NCBI GenBank assembly: GCA_025559845.1
Contig: CP048469.1
Location: 1,736,001 to 1,800,000 of the forward strand
DNA: 64,000 nucleotides
Origin: Agrobacterium tumefaciens
Lineage (GTDB): Bacteria > Pseudomonadota > Alphaproteobacteria > Rhizobiales > Rhizobiaceae
Reading direction: 5' to 3'
Part shown: positions 45,027 through 53,973 of the stretch, in pieces
How the letters are laid out: each line of letters starts with the position of its first letter
Position numbering within the stretch: position 1 is the first letter of the stretch
Notes under the pieces: model-generated
Seen by the model: the letters and a program-made list of their open reading frames with translations, nothing else
What the model was told of the DNA's origin: nothing
Database searches by the model: none
Translations under genes and position numbers: made by a program

Positions 45027-46587
45027 GTTCGGTGGCTCCCGAATGTGCTGTGTGAATACCGCCCATGAGCAGCCCGATCTTTTCCAGTGTCATGTCTTCA
45101 ACCGGATGGGCCGCAGAAAGGTGCCCATCGGAAATGACCGCGATATTGGTGGCGACCTCGAAGATTTCATCGAGATCCTGGCTGATGACGATGACGGCAG
45201 AACCGGCCTTGGCAAGATCGACAAGAGCCTGGCGGATGCGGCTGGCGGCACCCGCATCGACACCCCAGGTCGGCTGATTGACGACAAGAACCGTGGGCTG
45301 GCGATCAAGTTCACGCCCGACAATGAATTTCTGCAGGTTGCCGCCGGAGAGAGATCCGGCCAGTGGATCGGCTCCGCTCTTGCGCACATCCATGGTCTCA
45401 GAAATACGCCGTGCGGCAGCCTTGATGGTCGAACCGCGAATGACCCGCAAAATACCACCCGACAAAAACGCCTTGCGGTCGGAGCGCGAACGCGCCAGCA
45501 ACAGATTGTCCGAAAGGCTCATGCCTGGCACGGCAGCGTGGCCATGCCGTTCTTCCGGCACGAAACCCGCGCCCAGAAGCCGGCGGCCATTGATCCCCGT
45601 GCGGCCCACCGCCTTACCGCGAATGTAGATCGCCTCGTCATTGGCAACCGGATATTCGCCGGACAGCGCATCGAAAAGTTCGCCCTGACCGTTTCCGGCA
45701 ACGCCGGCAATCGCCAGGACCTCACCGGCGCGGACGCTCATGGAGATCGATCGCAAAGCGACCGAAAACGGCGTGCGCGGCGCAACCGACAGTCCCATCA
45801 CCTCGAGCTGCGGCTCACCCAGCGGGGCACCCGCCTCGCGCGAAACGCCTGCCACATCGGAACCGACCATCATGCGCGCCAGCGATGCAGGCGTTTCCTT
45901 GCGCGGATCGCAAGCGCCCGTCACCTTGCCGTGGCGCAGCACCGTGGCGCGGTCGCAGATGCGCTGAACCTCTTCGAGACGGTGGCTGATATAAAGGACC
46001 GAACGACCCTCAGCCTTGAGCTTGGCAAGCGTCTCGAACAGCTTGTCGGCTTCCTGCGGGGTCAGAACCGAGGTCGGTTCGTCCAGAATAATGAGTTTGG
46101 GGTTCTGCAACAGTGCGCGTACGATCTCGATGCGCTGGCGCTCTCCAACCGAGAGATCGGCCACATGCGCATTCGGGTCAAGCGGCAAGCCGTAGGCCTT
46201 GGAGAGCGCTTCCGCCTCCTTGGCAATCTCCTTGAGCGACACTTTCGGATCGAGGGAAAGGGCAATGTTTTCGGCCACCGTCAGCGCTTCGAACAACGAA
46301 AAATGCTGAAACACCATGCCGACGCCAAGCTTGCGCGCCTCACTCGGAGAACCGATGGAAACCGGGCTGCCCTGCCAGAGAATGTCACCGCTGGTTGGCG
46401 CGAGCACACCGAACAGCATCTTGACGAGCGTGGACTTTCCCGCACCGTTTTCACCCAGAAGCGCGTGGATTTCGCCGGGAGCAATATCCAGATCGATCCC
46501 GTTGCAGGCCGCGAAGGTGCCAAAAAGCTTGGTCAGTTTGCGCACGGAAAGGAGAGGCACGGCCTCGGGCGCCAAAGTTCCAGTCAC
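45016..46587 (-). CDS. ABC importer ATPase with two nucleotide-binding domains
   Basis: The 523-residue product contains two ABC cassettes in tandem, as in sugar and nucleoside importers (Mgl, Rbs, Nup). Cassette 1 is complete: Walker A GENGAGKST, signature LSVGERQRIEIVRALL, Walker B LIILDEPT. Cassette 2 has a degenerate Walker A (VAGNGQGELFDAL) and signature LSGGNLQKFIVGREL, which suggests one active site per dimer. The start is a GTG at 46587 with AGAGAGGGATCA upstream; the longer frame upstream lacks conservation. It opens the four-gene operon. Confidence 0.93.
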   Translation of the reverse strand: MTGTLAPEAVPLLSVRKLTKLFGTFAACNGIDLDIAPGEIHALLGENGAGKSTLVKMLFGVLAPTSGDILWQGSPVSIGSPSEARKLGVGMVFQHFSLFEALTVAENIALSLDPKVSLKEIAKEAEALSKAYGLPLDPNAHVADLSVGERQRIEIVRALLQNPKLIILDEPTSVLTPQEADKLFETLAKLKAEGRSVLYISHRLEEVQRICDRATVLRHGKVTGACDPRKETPASLARMMVGSDVAGVSREAGAPLGEPQLEVMGLSVAPRTPFSVALRSISMSVRAGEVLAIAGVAGNGQGELFDALSGEYPVANDEAIYIRGKAVGRTGINGRRLLGAGFVPEERHGHAAVPGMSLSDNLLLARSRSDRKAFLSGGILRVIRGSTIKAAARRISETMDVRKSGADPLAGSLSGGNLQKFIVGRELDRQPTVLVVNQPTWGVDAGAASRIRQALVDLAKAGSAVIVISQDLDEIFEVATNIAVISDGHLSAAHPVEDMTLEKIGLLMGGIHTAHSGATEHAH

Positions 46588-46787
46588 TGATCCCTCTCTG
46601 ACCGGCCGTGCTGCTTTCTGCGAAGCATTCCCAAACGGCTGCGTTCTTGTTCCCAATCGCGGTGTGCATTCGTATTCAATGCTGATGCGATCAACCGGTA
46701 TTGATAACTGTTTTGCTGCTGCGCACAACTGAAAAACAAAGGTACGAAGCCGGATTTACACAACTGAAAGACAGTCTTAGCGGTTTT

Positions 46788-47513
46788 TTACTTGGCGCCG
46801 AGCGATGGGAAAAACTGCAATACGCCGCCGATGACGTAAAGATAGATTCCGGTGACAACAACGCCGATGACAGCCCAGGACGGCGTCTGGAAATGCATCA
46901 GCAAGGAATAACCGCCAAGCGCGCACCAGAGCAGGAAAATCGCCATGTTGAGCGGCCGCAACCGCGCCACACGGACTGGATGCAGGAAATTGATCGGCAG
47001 GAATGTCAACACGACCGATACCGTGACCACCGCCATTGCCGTTGTGGCGCTGGCATCGATGACGAACAGCGTGAACACCACCATGTTCCACACCACCGGA
47101 AAACCGGAGAAGAAGTATTCATCCGTCTTCATGCCCATATCAGCATAATAGATAGCGCTGGAAACGACGATCATGCCGGCCGCGACGAAGGACCATGGCT
47201 CGCCGATCATGCCCTTCTGATAGAGCGCGAAAGCGGGCAGGAGAACATAGGTCACATAGTCGATGATGTTGTCGAGCGTGTCGCCCGACCAGTTCGGCAA
47301 CACTTCCTTAACGCGAACCTTGCGGGCAATGGGACCATCGATACCATCGACCAGCAGCGCTAGACCGAGCCACCAGAACATGTCGACGAAACGATGCTCG
47401 GCGGCAGCCACAACACCCAGGAATGCCAGGAAGGAGCCGGAAGCCGTCAGAATGTGAACGGAAAAGGCGCGGATTTCTGCGTACGGAACACGCTTGTACT
47501 TGAAAAGTTTCAT
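46788..47513 (-). CDS. pcs: Phosphatidylcholine synthase
   Basis: Pcs condenses choline with CDP-diacylglycerol to give phosphatidylcholine, a major lipid of rhizobia, agrobacteria and brucellae. The 241-residue product has about eight hydrophobic helices and the CDP-alcohol phosphatidyltransferase motif D-G-x2-A-R-x8-G-x3-D-x3-D (DGIDGPIARKVRVKEVLP NWSGDTLDNIIDY in outline). The start is placed at 47513 to match the typical Pcs N-terminus (MKLFKYKRVPYAEIRAFS); an in-frame ATG at 47570 with a better-placed GGTGA would add 19 residues. Pcs needs host-supplied or imported choline. Confidence 0.94.
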   Translation of the reverse strand: MKLFKYKRVPYAEIRAFSVHILTASGSFLAFLGVVAAAEHRFVDMFWWLGLALLVDGIDGPIARKVRVKEVLPNWSGDTLDNIIDYVTYVLLPAFALYQKGMIGEPWSFVAAGMIVVSSAIYYADMGMKTDEYFFSGFPVVWNMVVFTLFVIDASATTAMAVVTVSVVLTFLPINFLHPVRVARLRPLNMAIFLLWCALGGYSLLMHFQTPSWAVIGVVVTGIYLYVIGGVLQFFPSLGAK

Positions 47514-47722
47514 GGTCAGCGTCAGCGCCCCGTTTTCATCCGCCTCGATATTCTTCCGGTATGCGGCCATTCACCACGCTTTGCAACCACCTGATACCTC
47601 TTATCCTAAGGGGATTGCTGGCATATCGGCATATCCAGGGCGTCAAATGCATCATCCGGCAAGTGGATTTGCGACCACAAAGCCTTTATGCTGGACAGCG
47701 TAACAGGAATGGACACACGACC

Positions 47723-48931
47723 ATGAGAGACTTCGATATCGCCATCATCGGTGCAGGACTTGCCGGCCAGATCGCCGCGATCGCACTGGCACGCGCAGGA
47801 CGGCATGTCGCGCTTGTCGCGCCGGCGGCAGCAAGGAAGGATCGGCGCACGACGGCATTGATGGATCAGTCGATCCGCTTCATGGATCGCCTTGGCCTCT
47901 GGTCGCGCATCCTCCCCTCCGCCGCACGTCTTTCGACCATGCAGATCATCGACGGGACGGATCGCCTGCTGCGCGCACCGACCGTTCAGTTCCGCTCCTC
48001 CGAAATTGGCCTGGATGCCTTTGGCTGGAACATTCCCAATGAAGCACTGCTGTCGGTTCTGCACGACGCCGTCGAGCAGGAGCACAATATCAGCCGCTTC
48101 GATGGTACGGCTGCAATGATCGATATCGGCAATGACCGGGTTTCGGTGACGCTGGAAAGCGGCGAAACGGTCTGCGCAGCATTCCTGATTGGCGCCGATG
48201 GCAGAAATTCGAAGGTTCGTGAAACTGCAGACATCGGGGTAAAAACCTGGTCCTATCCGCAAACCGCAATCGTACTGAATTTCACCCACACGCGCCCGCA
48301 TGAGCAGATTTCGACGGAATTTCACACACCGACTGGTCCTTTCACACAGGTACCCCTCCCCGGAGACCGCTCCAGCCTTGTCTGGGTGGTCAAACCCGCC
48401 GAGGCTGAAGAGCTGACGTCTCTGTCCCTGGCCGATCTTGGGCTGCGGATTGAAGAGCGCATGCAATCCATGCTCGGAACCGTCACGGTTGAAGACAGCG
48501 TTCAGGCCTGGCCGCTTTCATCGATGACGGCGCATCATTTCGGCAAGGGGCGCGTCGCGCTTATTGGCGAGGCTGGCCATGGCTTCCCGCCAATCGGCGC
48601 GCAGGGCCTCAACCTCAGCCTGCGCGATATCATTGCCCTGACGGACTTGCTGGGCGCGACCTCTGACAAGCCGATCGCTGCGGATGCCGGAAGCCGGTTC
48701 GACCGCAAACGGCGTGCCGATGTCTACAGCCGCACCCTCAGCGTCGATCTTCTGAACCGCTCGCTGCTTTCGGATATGCTGCCCATGCAGGTGGCGCGCG
48801 CAGCGGGATTGCATGTGCTGTCCGGCATCGGCCCCCTGCGCAGCCTTGTCATGCGTGAGGGCATCGAGCCCGGACGCGGCCTGAAGGCACTGCCCTCCCT
48901 GTTATGGAGCGGCCTCAAAAGGGCTGTATGA
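47723..48931 (+). CDS. UbiH/UbiF-family FAD monooxygenase
   Basis: The 402-residue product is a class A flavin monooxygenase, most likely a ubiquinone-ring hydroxylase. It starts with the FAD-binding GxGxxG motif (FDIAIIGAGLAGQIAAIALARAG), carries the middle DG motif LIGADGRNSKVRE, and the second FAD site RVALIGEAGHGFPPIGAQGLNLSLRDI, which is the UbiH/VisC signature. The ATG at 47723 has only a weak ribosome-binding site. Its 3' end overlaps the convergent AEC gene by 17 bp. It lies divergent from pcs. Confidence 0.92.
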   Translation: MRDFDIAIIGAGLAGQIAAIALARAGRHVALVAPAAARKDRRTTALMDQSIRFMDRLGLWSRILPSAARLSTMQIIDGTDRLLRAPTVQFRSSEIGLDAFGWNIPNEALLSVLHDAVEQEHNISRFDGTAAMIDIGNDRVSVTLESGETVCAAFLIGADGRNSKVRETADIGVKTWSYPQTAIVLNFTHTRPHEQISTEFHTPTGPFTQVPLPGDRSSLVWVVKPAEAEELTSLSLADLGLRIEERMQSMLGTVTVEDSVQAWPLSSMTAHHFGKGRVALIGEAGHGFPPIGAQGLNLSLRDIIALTDLLGATSDKPIAADAGSRFDRKRRADVYSRTLSVDLLNRSLLSDMLPMQVARAAGLHVLSGIGPLRSLVMREGIEPGRGLKALPSLLWSGLKRAV

Positions 48932-49853
48932 AATAAAGTACGGCCGTCAGCGTAAAGACCGACAGAATGGTCGAGATCAGAATGGTGGCTGACGCCCTCT
49001 CCTGCCAGACATGATATTGCTGGCCGATGACGAACACATTCGTCGCGGTCGGCAAGCCCGCCAGGAGAACGGCGGAGTAAATCCAGACAGGCTCGAACCG
49101 CCCGAGAGCGGTAAGGAAGACGTAAACCAGAACAGGATGCAGGATCAGCTTTGCCGGCACGATATAGCTGATTTCAACGGGTACACGTTTCATCGGCCTG
49201 AGCGCCAGCGTCACGCCCATGGCGAACAACGCACAGGGTGCTGCCGACTGTGCCAGATAATCAACGAGGCGCTGCAAAGGCTCCGGCGGCTGCCACGAAA
49301 AGGCTGCAGCAGCAAAGCCGGCAATGACCGAAACGATGAACGGATGAGTCAAGACCTTTCGCGTTACATCCAGTGCGAGTCTGGCCGGCGAGCGCTTGTC
49401 GCCGCCTGAAAAAGCCATCATCGCCGGCGCCACGATGAAGTGCATCGCGTTCTCCAGGCAGACGATCAGCGCAACAGGCACAGCCGCCTTTTCGCCAATG
49501 GCAAGAAGGGCAAGCCCCGGCCCCATATAGCCGATATTTCCGTAACTTGCGGCAAAACTCTGAATCGTTGTCTCAGCAAGACTGTTGCCCCGCAAGAACC
49601 GGCCGATGAGGAAAACCAGCACGAATATGCCATAGGTGCAGACGAGACTGGCAGCGACAAAATCCATGCGCGCCAGTTGTTCGACCGGGGTTTTCGATAC
49701 GAGCTTGAAAAACAGCGCCGGCAGCGCGGCATAGATGATGAAGATATTGAGCCAGCCCATCGCTTCGATGGGCTGTTTGCTGATGCGCGCCGCGACATAA
49801 CCAATGAAGATCAGGCCGAAAAACGGCAGCAACAATCCCACGATGGCGGCCAC
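48915..49853 (-). CDS. AEC-family (auxin efflux carrier-like) transporter
   Basis: The 312-residue membrane protein has about ten hydrophobic helices in the two-lobed AEC layout: an N-terminal half (MAAIVGLLLPFFGLIFIGYVAAR) and a C-terminal half (LAQSAAPCALFAMGVTLAL, the conserved P-x-x-L-F-x-x-G segment). Members export organic acids such as malate or malonate. The substrate is not clear here. Its stop lies within the convergent UbiH-like gene's coding region. ccdA is 38 bp upstream on the same strand. Confidence 0.9.
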   Translation of the reverse strand: MAAIVGLLLPFFGLIFIGYVAARISKQPIEAMGWLNIFIIYAALPALFFKLVSKTPVEQLARMDFVAASLVCTYGIFVLVFLIGRFLRGNSLAETTIQSFAASYGNIGYMGPGLALLAIGEKAAVPVALIVCLENAMHFIVAPAMMAFSGGDKRSPARLALDVTRKVLTHPFIVSVIAGFAAAAFSWQPPEPLQRLVDYLAQSAAPCALFAMGVTLALRPMKRVPVEISYIVPAKLILHPVLVYVFLTALGRFEPVWIYSAVLLAGLPTATNVFVIGQQYHVWQERASATILISTILSVFTLTAVLYFIQPF

Positions 49854-49890
49854 GGCCTGCTCCCTTCACATCATTCAGAGCAGATTCCGA

Positions 49891-50637
49891 TTAGCCGATT
49901 TGCATCAGAATCGGGAAAGTCTCCTGAAACCAGATCGCCATATTGGTGATGAAACCCGACATGAACGCAAGGCCAGTCAGGACCAGAAGCGTTCCCATGA
50001 TCTTTTCCACGAGACCGAGATGACGGCGGAACCGCACGAGGAATCGCATGAAGGAGCCGGAAAATCCGGCCGCGATCCAGAACGGCACGGCAAGGCCGAG
50101 CGAATAGACGGCAAGCAGCGTCGCACCGTCTCCCACAGTCTCGCGCGACGCCGCCACGCCGAGAATGGCACCGAGAACGGGACCGATACAGGGGGTCCAG
50201 CCAAACGCGAAGGCAAGCCCCATGATGTAGGCGCCGGAAAGCGTGGCCGGCTTGCCACTGCCCTGAAAGCGCGCTTCACGCGAAAACAGCCCTATCCTGA
50301 AGACACCCAGAAAATTCAGTCCCATCAGAATGATGATGGCGCCGCCGACCTTTGCCAGAATATCGAGATTCTGACGCAGCAAGGTGCCGATGGTTGACGC
50401 GCCTGCCCCGAGTGCCACGAACACCGTGGCGAATCCCAGCGTAAAGAAGAAGGCGGATAACAGCACCGCCTTGCGAATCTCAGGCTGTGGCGTGCTGTCC
50501 TGCGTCTTGAACTGCTCGACGGACACACCGGCCATATAACAGAGATAAGGCGGCACCAGCGGCAATACGCACGGGGAAAGAAAGGACAAGGCACCAGCCA
50601 GCAAGGCGCTGAACAGGGAAATATCGGCAATGGACAA
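49891..50637 (-). CDS. ccdA: Cytochrome c biogenesis protein CcdA
   Basis: CcdA is a six-helix membrane protein that transfers reducing equivalents from cytoplasmic thioredoxin to periplasmic thiol proteins for cytochrome c maturation. The 248-residue product has both redox cysteines in the conserved prolyl contexts LSFLSPCVLPLVPPYLCYM and FGWTPCIGPVLGAILG. The chosen start is the TTG at 50637, six bases after GAGGAG; no closer ATG fits. The tRNA-Lys gene lies upstream, divergent. Confidence 0.93.
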   Translation of the reverse strand: MSIADISLFSALLAGALSFLSPCVLPLVPPYLCYMAGVSVEQFKTQDSTPQPEIRKAVLLSAFFFTLGFATVFVALGAGASTIGTLLRQNLDILAKVGGAIIILMGLNFLGVFRIGLFSREARFQGSGKPATLSGAYIMGLAFAFGWTPCIGPVLGAILGVAASRETVGDGATLLAVYSLGLAVPFWIAAGFSGSFMRFLVRFRRHLGLVEKIMGTLLVLTGLAFMSGFITNMAIWFQETFPILMQIG

Positions 50638-50754
50638 GGAAAAGCTCCTCTTTCGTCTGCCCGCTTTTAGCCCCAGCAAAGCCTTGTCACCAATCACCTT
50701 TTTGCGGGTGCGACAAAAAAAACCGGAATGATTGTGAAAAGCGCTTTTTATGGG

Positions 50755-50782
50755 TTGACCGGAGAGGTCGCTCTACCTATGT
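50755..50782 (+). promoter_or_regulatory. Promoter of tRNA-Lys
   Basis: TTGACC (50755-50760) and CTATGT (50777-50782) are spaced by 16 bp, matching the rhizobial sigma-70 pattern. The start site would be near 50,789, about 32 bp before the mature tRNA. Confidence 0.7.
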
Positions 50783-50820
50783 TCCGCCCACTTCCGCAGG
50801 GCGCTTCGCCCGACACACGG

Positions 50821-50896
50821 GAGAGCGTAGCTCAGCCGGTAGAGCAACTGACTTTTAATCAGTAGGTCCAGGGTTCGAATCCCTGCGCTCTCACCA
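50821..50896 (+). tRNA. tRNA-Lys(UUU)
   Basis: A 76-nt cloverleaf: acceptor GAGAGCG / CGCTCTC with discriminator A and encoded CCA, D arm GCTC-AGCCGGTAGA-GC, anticodon stem ACTGA / TCAGT with loop CTTTTAA (anticodon TTT), and T arm CAGGG-TTCGAAT-CCCTG. All arms pair. No duplication of its 3' end was seen nearby. Confidence 0.98.
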
Positions 50897-51071
50897 CTTT
50901 TCCAAAGAAGTTTCAGTAAGATAGAAGCCGGCACGAACGTTCGCTCAACGTTAGGCCATGCTTTTCGAATTCAAAAAAGATACGTCCCGCCTACAATCAG
51001 GCGAGCGCAGAAAATGAGCTTCTGAAAAGAGCTGTTTCAACAGGTTTCACTGCGCCCCGCCTCGGTCATCC

Positions 51072-51812
51072 TCATAGAAACGCGTACACATACCTGGCAA
51101 TGTTGTCGTACATGCTCGAAAGATAAGCAGGGATGCGCCTGAGGCGGATAAACTTGCTGCCGCGATAGTCTGCCCGAGTCCCTACGAGGGTATCGGGATC
51201 GCCAAATGCCAGGACATCCTTATCGCTTACAAAAACGCGCGTGCCGTAACCCCAACCGCATTCAAGGGCGCGATCGTAAGGCAAAGTCATCACACCTCCC
51301 GTCTTGAGAAAATGTTCAGCCGCGCCACGCGAAATAATGTAGCACGCGGACGAACCTTGTGGGCCGTAGATGCAGCGTCCTACTGTATCGCCGAGCGAAC
51401 TCGTCACCCTGCCCCGGAAACCGCCGCGGCGATGATTGGTGAGCTTCACTATCGAATTTTCAGGCATAACGGCGACAATGGCTTCGACCCTAGCGCCGAA
51501 GTCTGCCGAAAACGAAACGTCGTCCTCGACAATGACGGCGTAAGGCGCATCGCTCTCGAGAAAGATCCGTATTGCCTTCAGATGGCTGGCATAACAGCCA
51601 TATTCGCCGGGCAAGGCATGGCGGCCGTTGCGCAATTCGAAACCGCGCCTGTCAAAACCAGTCCACTGATCGGTAGGAATAGCCTTGCCGTCCACGCCTT
51701 CGATCGGCCTTAGATTCAAGCCCAGACCGGATGCGCCATCCAGCATCTTTTCAAGACGTGCACGCGCTCTTTCAATGGAAATGATGTAGATCGGGAACTG
51801 ATATGTCGTCAT
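51072..51812 (-). CDS. Glycosyltransferase family 25 (LPS biosynthesis type)
   Basis: The 246-residue product matches GT25: the N-terminal FPIYIISIERARARLEKM (I-x-L-x-R-x-x-x-R), LPGEYGCYASHLKAIRIFLESDAPYAVIVEDDV with the acidic EDD motif for metal/sugar-nucleotide binding, and an ACYIISRGAAEHFL segment. Such enzymes add galactose or a related sugar to lipopolysaccharide or capsule. It is isolated, downstream of tRNA-Lys, and has no other polysaccharide genes beside it, which suggests separate acquisition. The ATG at 51812 was preferred over a TTG five codons earlier; neither has a strong ribosome-binding site. Confidence 0.85.
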   Translation of the reverse strand: MTTYQFPIYIISIERARARLEKMLDGASGLGLNLRPIEGVDGKAIPTDQWTGFDRRGFELRNGRHALPGEYGCYASHLKAIRIFLESDAPYAVIVEDDVSFSADFGARVEAIVAVMPENSIVKLTNHRRGGFRGRVTSSLGDTVGRCIYGPQGSSACYIISRGAAEHFLKTGGVMTLPYDRALECGWGYGTRVFVSDKDVLAFGDPDTLVGTRADYRGSKFIRLRRIPAYLSSMYDNIARYVYAFL

Positions 51813-51937
51813 GTGCGGGGGTACCAAATATCAAGACAGTCTCCCTAACACCGCCGGGCACGACAAAACAGCCCCTCCCCGCAGGAATGTCAGGAAGGAA
51901 GGCCAGCCACGAATGAACTTAACAATCAGACGGAAAA

Positions 51938-53170
51938 TTACTTTCGCGAAGCTGTGCGGCGGCAGCGCCAGTTCCAGTCACGTGGCTCACCCGTGTCGAG
52001 ATGCACCGATTCCGTATGGCAATAGGTGCCAACGCCACCGCGATTGGGAAGAGAGCGCAGATAGGTCGCAAGCTCCCACTTGGAAACACCCTTGATCTGA
52101 ATGTCGGCGGCGTCGCAGGTATAATGTTTGGAACCGCGCCGAACGCCCTTTGGCGGCCGGTAACCGGAGGTGATGATCGCCGGGCTGTTATAATGGCCCT
52201 CGACGTCTTTGATCATCTTCACAAGTTCGGGCTTGAAGCATCCGACCTCGACGCGATCCGTCTGGAGAAACAGCCCGTTTGGTGCAATACGCGTCAGGCC
52301 GGAAAGAGACGCAAGCTTCATCAGGCCCGTCGGCTGGTCGTCTTCTTCATCAAGATGCGCATCGTCGAACTCATCCGACATCATCGAGCGGCCGGATAGC
52401 GCAATGCCCATGGTATCGACATCACCATTTGGGAGCGCGGCCACTTCCTTGCTTTCCGCAGGGCCGCTCTCCAGCGCTTTCGGCAGCCGTTTTTTGGCGG
52501 CGCCAGCAAAAAATGCCGCCATCGTCACGCTGTCGGTCGAGCCTTCGGGCTTAGGCGTGCCCGTCGAAGCAGGAACCGGCACAGCAGCGGCCACGTCAGG
52601 TGCAGCCTGAGGCATAGGCACCGGCTGGCTGTTCTGCGAATGCTGCTCCGCCGTCACCGGCACTTGCTGCTGTTGAACCTGCTGAGGTGCGGAATAAACG
52701 CTGCTGACAGCAGGGACGATTCTCTGCCCCGGAACGGCGCCCGGCTGGGCGCCGGTGCCTGCGGGAACTGCGACAGCAGCCGTCGCGGCTGATCCCGTGG
52801 AATAAATGCTCGTCGTGCCTGCCGAAATACCCGTGGGTTGCGTCACAAGACCGCCGATATCGGCCGGCGCGCCATAGACCTGCCCTTGGGCACCTTGCGG
52901 TTGTTGAGCGAGTTGAGCATTTGCGGCCGCAGCGCCAGCACCTGCTGCCGAGACCATTGCAGGGTCGACATAATGTCCCTGCTGCTTTGAGGCAGGGCTG
53001 CCATTGGCAGCCGCAACCTTTTGTTCTGCAACAACTTCCGGCTTTTTGACGTCGGCCGCCATCTCATCATCCGTCACGGCTGAAACGCAGCCTGACAGAC
53101 CGAGCAGCGAAACCGCGACGACGAGGCGGTGACAGGAAGTGCGCCCTCTCTTGCCGTCGACAGTCTTCAT
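51938..53170 (-). CDS. M15-family peptidase-like lipoprotein
   Basis: The 410-residue product has a lipoprotein signal with lipobox LSGC near residue 28, a long low-complexity region of about 230 residues rich in Ala, Gln, Pro, Ser and Thr, and a C-terminal M15A domain (about 315-405). The domain keeps the zinc-ligand pattern: SKHYTCDAADIQIKG (S-x-H-x6-D) and ESVHLDTG (H). This is the YcbK type, related to murein-cleaving D-Ala-D-Ala or endopeptidases. GGAGG precedes the ATG at 53170. It is monocistronic, and a role in peptidoglycan remodelling at the outer membrane is inferred. Confidence 0.88.
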   Translation of the reverse strand: MKTVDGKRGRTSCHRLVVAVSLLGLSGCVSAVTDDEMAADVKKPEVVAEQKVAAANGSPASKQQGHYVDPAMVSAAGAGAAAANAQLAQQPQGAQGQVYGAPADIGGLVTQPTGISAGTTSIYSTGSAATAAVAVPAGTGAQPGAVPGQRIVPAVSSVYSAPQQVQQQQVPVTAEQHSQNSQPVPMPQAAPDVAAAVPVPASTGTPKPEGSTDSVTMAAFFAGAAKKRLPKALESGPAESKEVAALPNGDVDTMGIALSGRSMMSDEFDDAHLDEEDDQPTGLMKLASLSGLTRIAPNGLFLQTDRVEVGCFKPELVKMIKDVEGHYNSPAIITSGYRPPKGVRRGSKHYTCDAADIQIKGVSKWELATYLRSLPNRGGVGTYCHTESVHLDTGEPRDWNWRCRRTASRK

Positions 53171-53329
53171 GAATGGCCTCCGTATCTTGTATTTCCAGCC
53201 GCAGCACGGGAACGGAATCGCCTGCGTCGTCCCAAAACGGAACATGTCGTTTCGATTCGCGGACTATGCCTCATCCTGTCGGGACAAGGCAATAGCAGCA
53301 GAAACCGCACTAACCGGCCAGAACTTACG

Positions 53330-53770
53330 TCACCAGGAGCCGGTGTTTTCCATAGATATCCACGGTTCGGCTGGTGCGAGGCTTTCGCCTTTTTGCAGAA
53401 TTTCGATGGAGATGCCGTCCGGAGAGCGAACAAATGCCATGTGACCATCACGCGGTGGACGGTTGATCGTCACGCCATTGGCCTGAAGGTGCGCACAGGT
53501 TTCGTAGATATTGTCGACCTCATAGGCCAGGTGCCCGAAGTTGCGACCACCCTTGTAGTCTTCGGTATCCCAGTTGTAGGTCAGCTCAAGGCAGGGCGCC
53601 TTGTTTTCCTTTGCCGCAGCAACATCATCGGGGGCCGCGAGAAAAACCAGCGTGAAGCGGCCTTTTTCGTTTTCAATCCGGCGGACTTCCTGAAGGCCGA
53701 ACAGATCGCCGTAGAATTTAAGTGATTCGCCGAGGTCTTTGACGCGAACCATGGTGTGTAGATACCGCAT
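53330..53770 (-). CDS. gloA: Lactoylglutathione lyase (glyoxalase I)
   Basis: GloA converts the methylglyoxal-glutathione hemithioacetal to S-lactoylglutathione. The 146-residue product starts [13 protein letters not shown] and has the metal ligands His5, Glu62 (CLELTYN), His80 (FGHLAYEVD) and Glu123 (GISIEILQ) at the expected spacing. It has the short proteobacterial form, typical of the Ni-activated class. GGAAGGG lies ahead of the ATG at 53770. It is divergent from the cold-shock gene. Confidence 0.96.
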   Translation of the reverse strand: MRYLHTMVRVKDLGESLKFYGDLFGLQEVRRIENEKGRFTLVFLAAPDDVAAAKENKAPCLELTYNWDTEDYKGGRNFGHLAYEVDNIYETCAHLQANGVTINRPPRDGHMAFVRSPDGISIEILQKGESLAPAEPWISMENTGSW

Positions 53771-53973
53771 TTTTTTCCCTTCCAATATGCATTCCGGGAT
53801 ATTCCGGCCCGCTTTTGCAGCCAGGAAGCAAGCCCCGGACAAGGACGGCAACATAAAAGCACTTGGGCAAATCAAAAACTAGGGCTTGCGCAAAACCGTT
53901 ACCAAGATGTTAATCTGCGGCACAGGAATCAGTTGACCGATAGTGTGGCGCGTAATCGAGGGGTTGGCAGGAT

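Noticed and set aside
44926..46590. Long open frame on the plus strand opposite the ABC ATPase
   Set aside because: It is antisense to a clear double-cassette ATPase with coupled neighbours.
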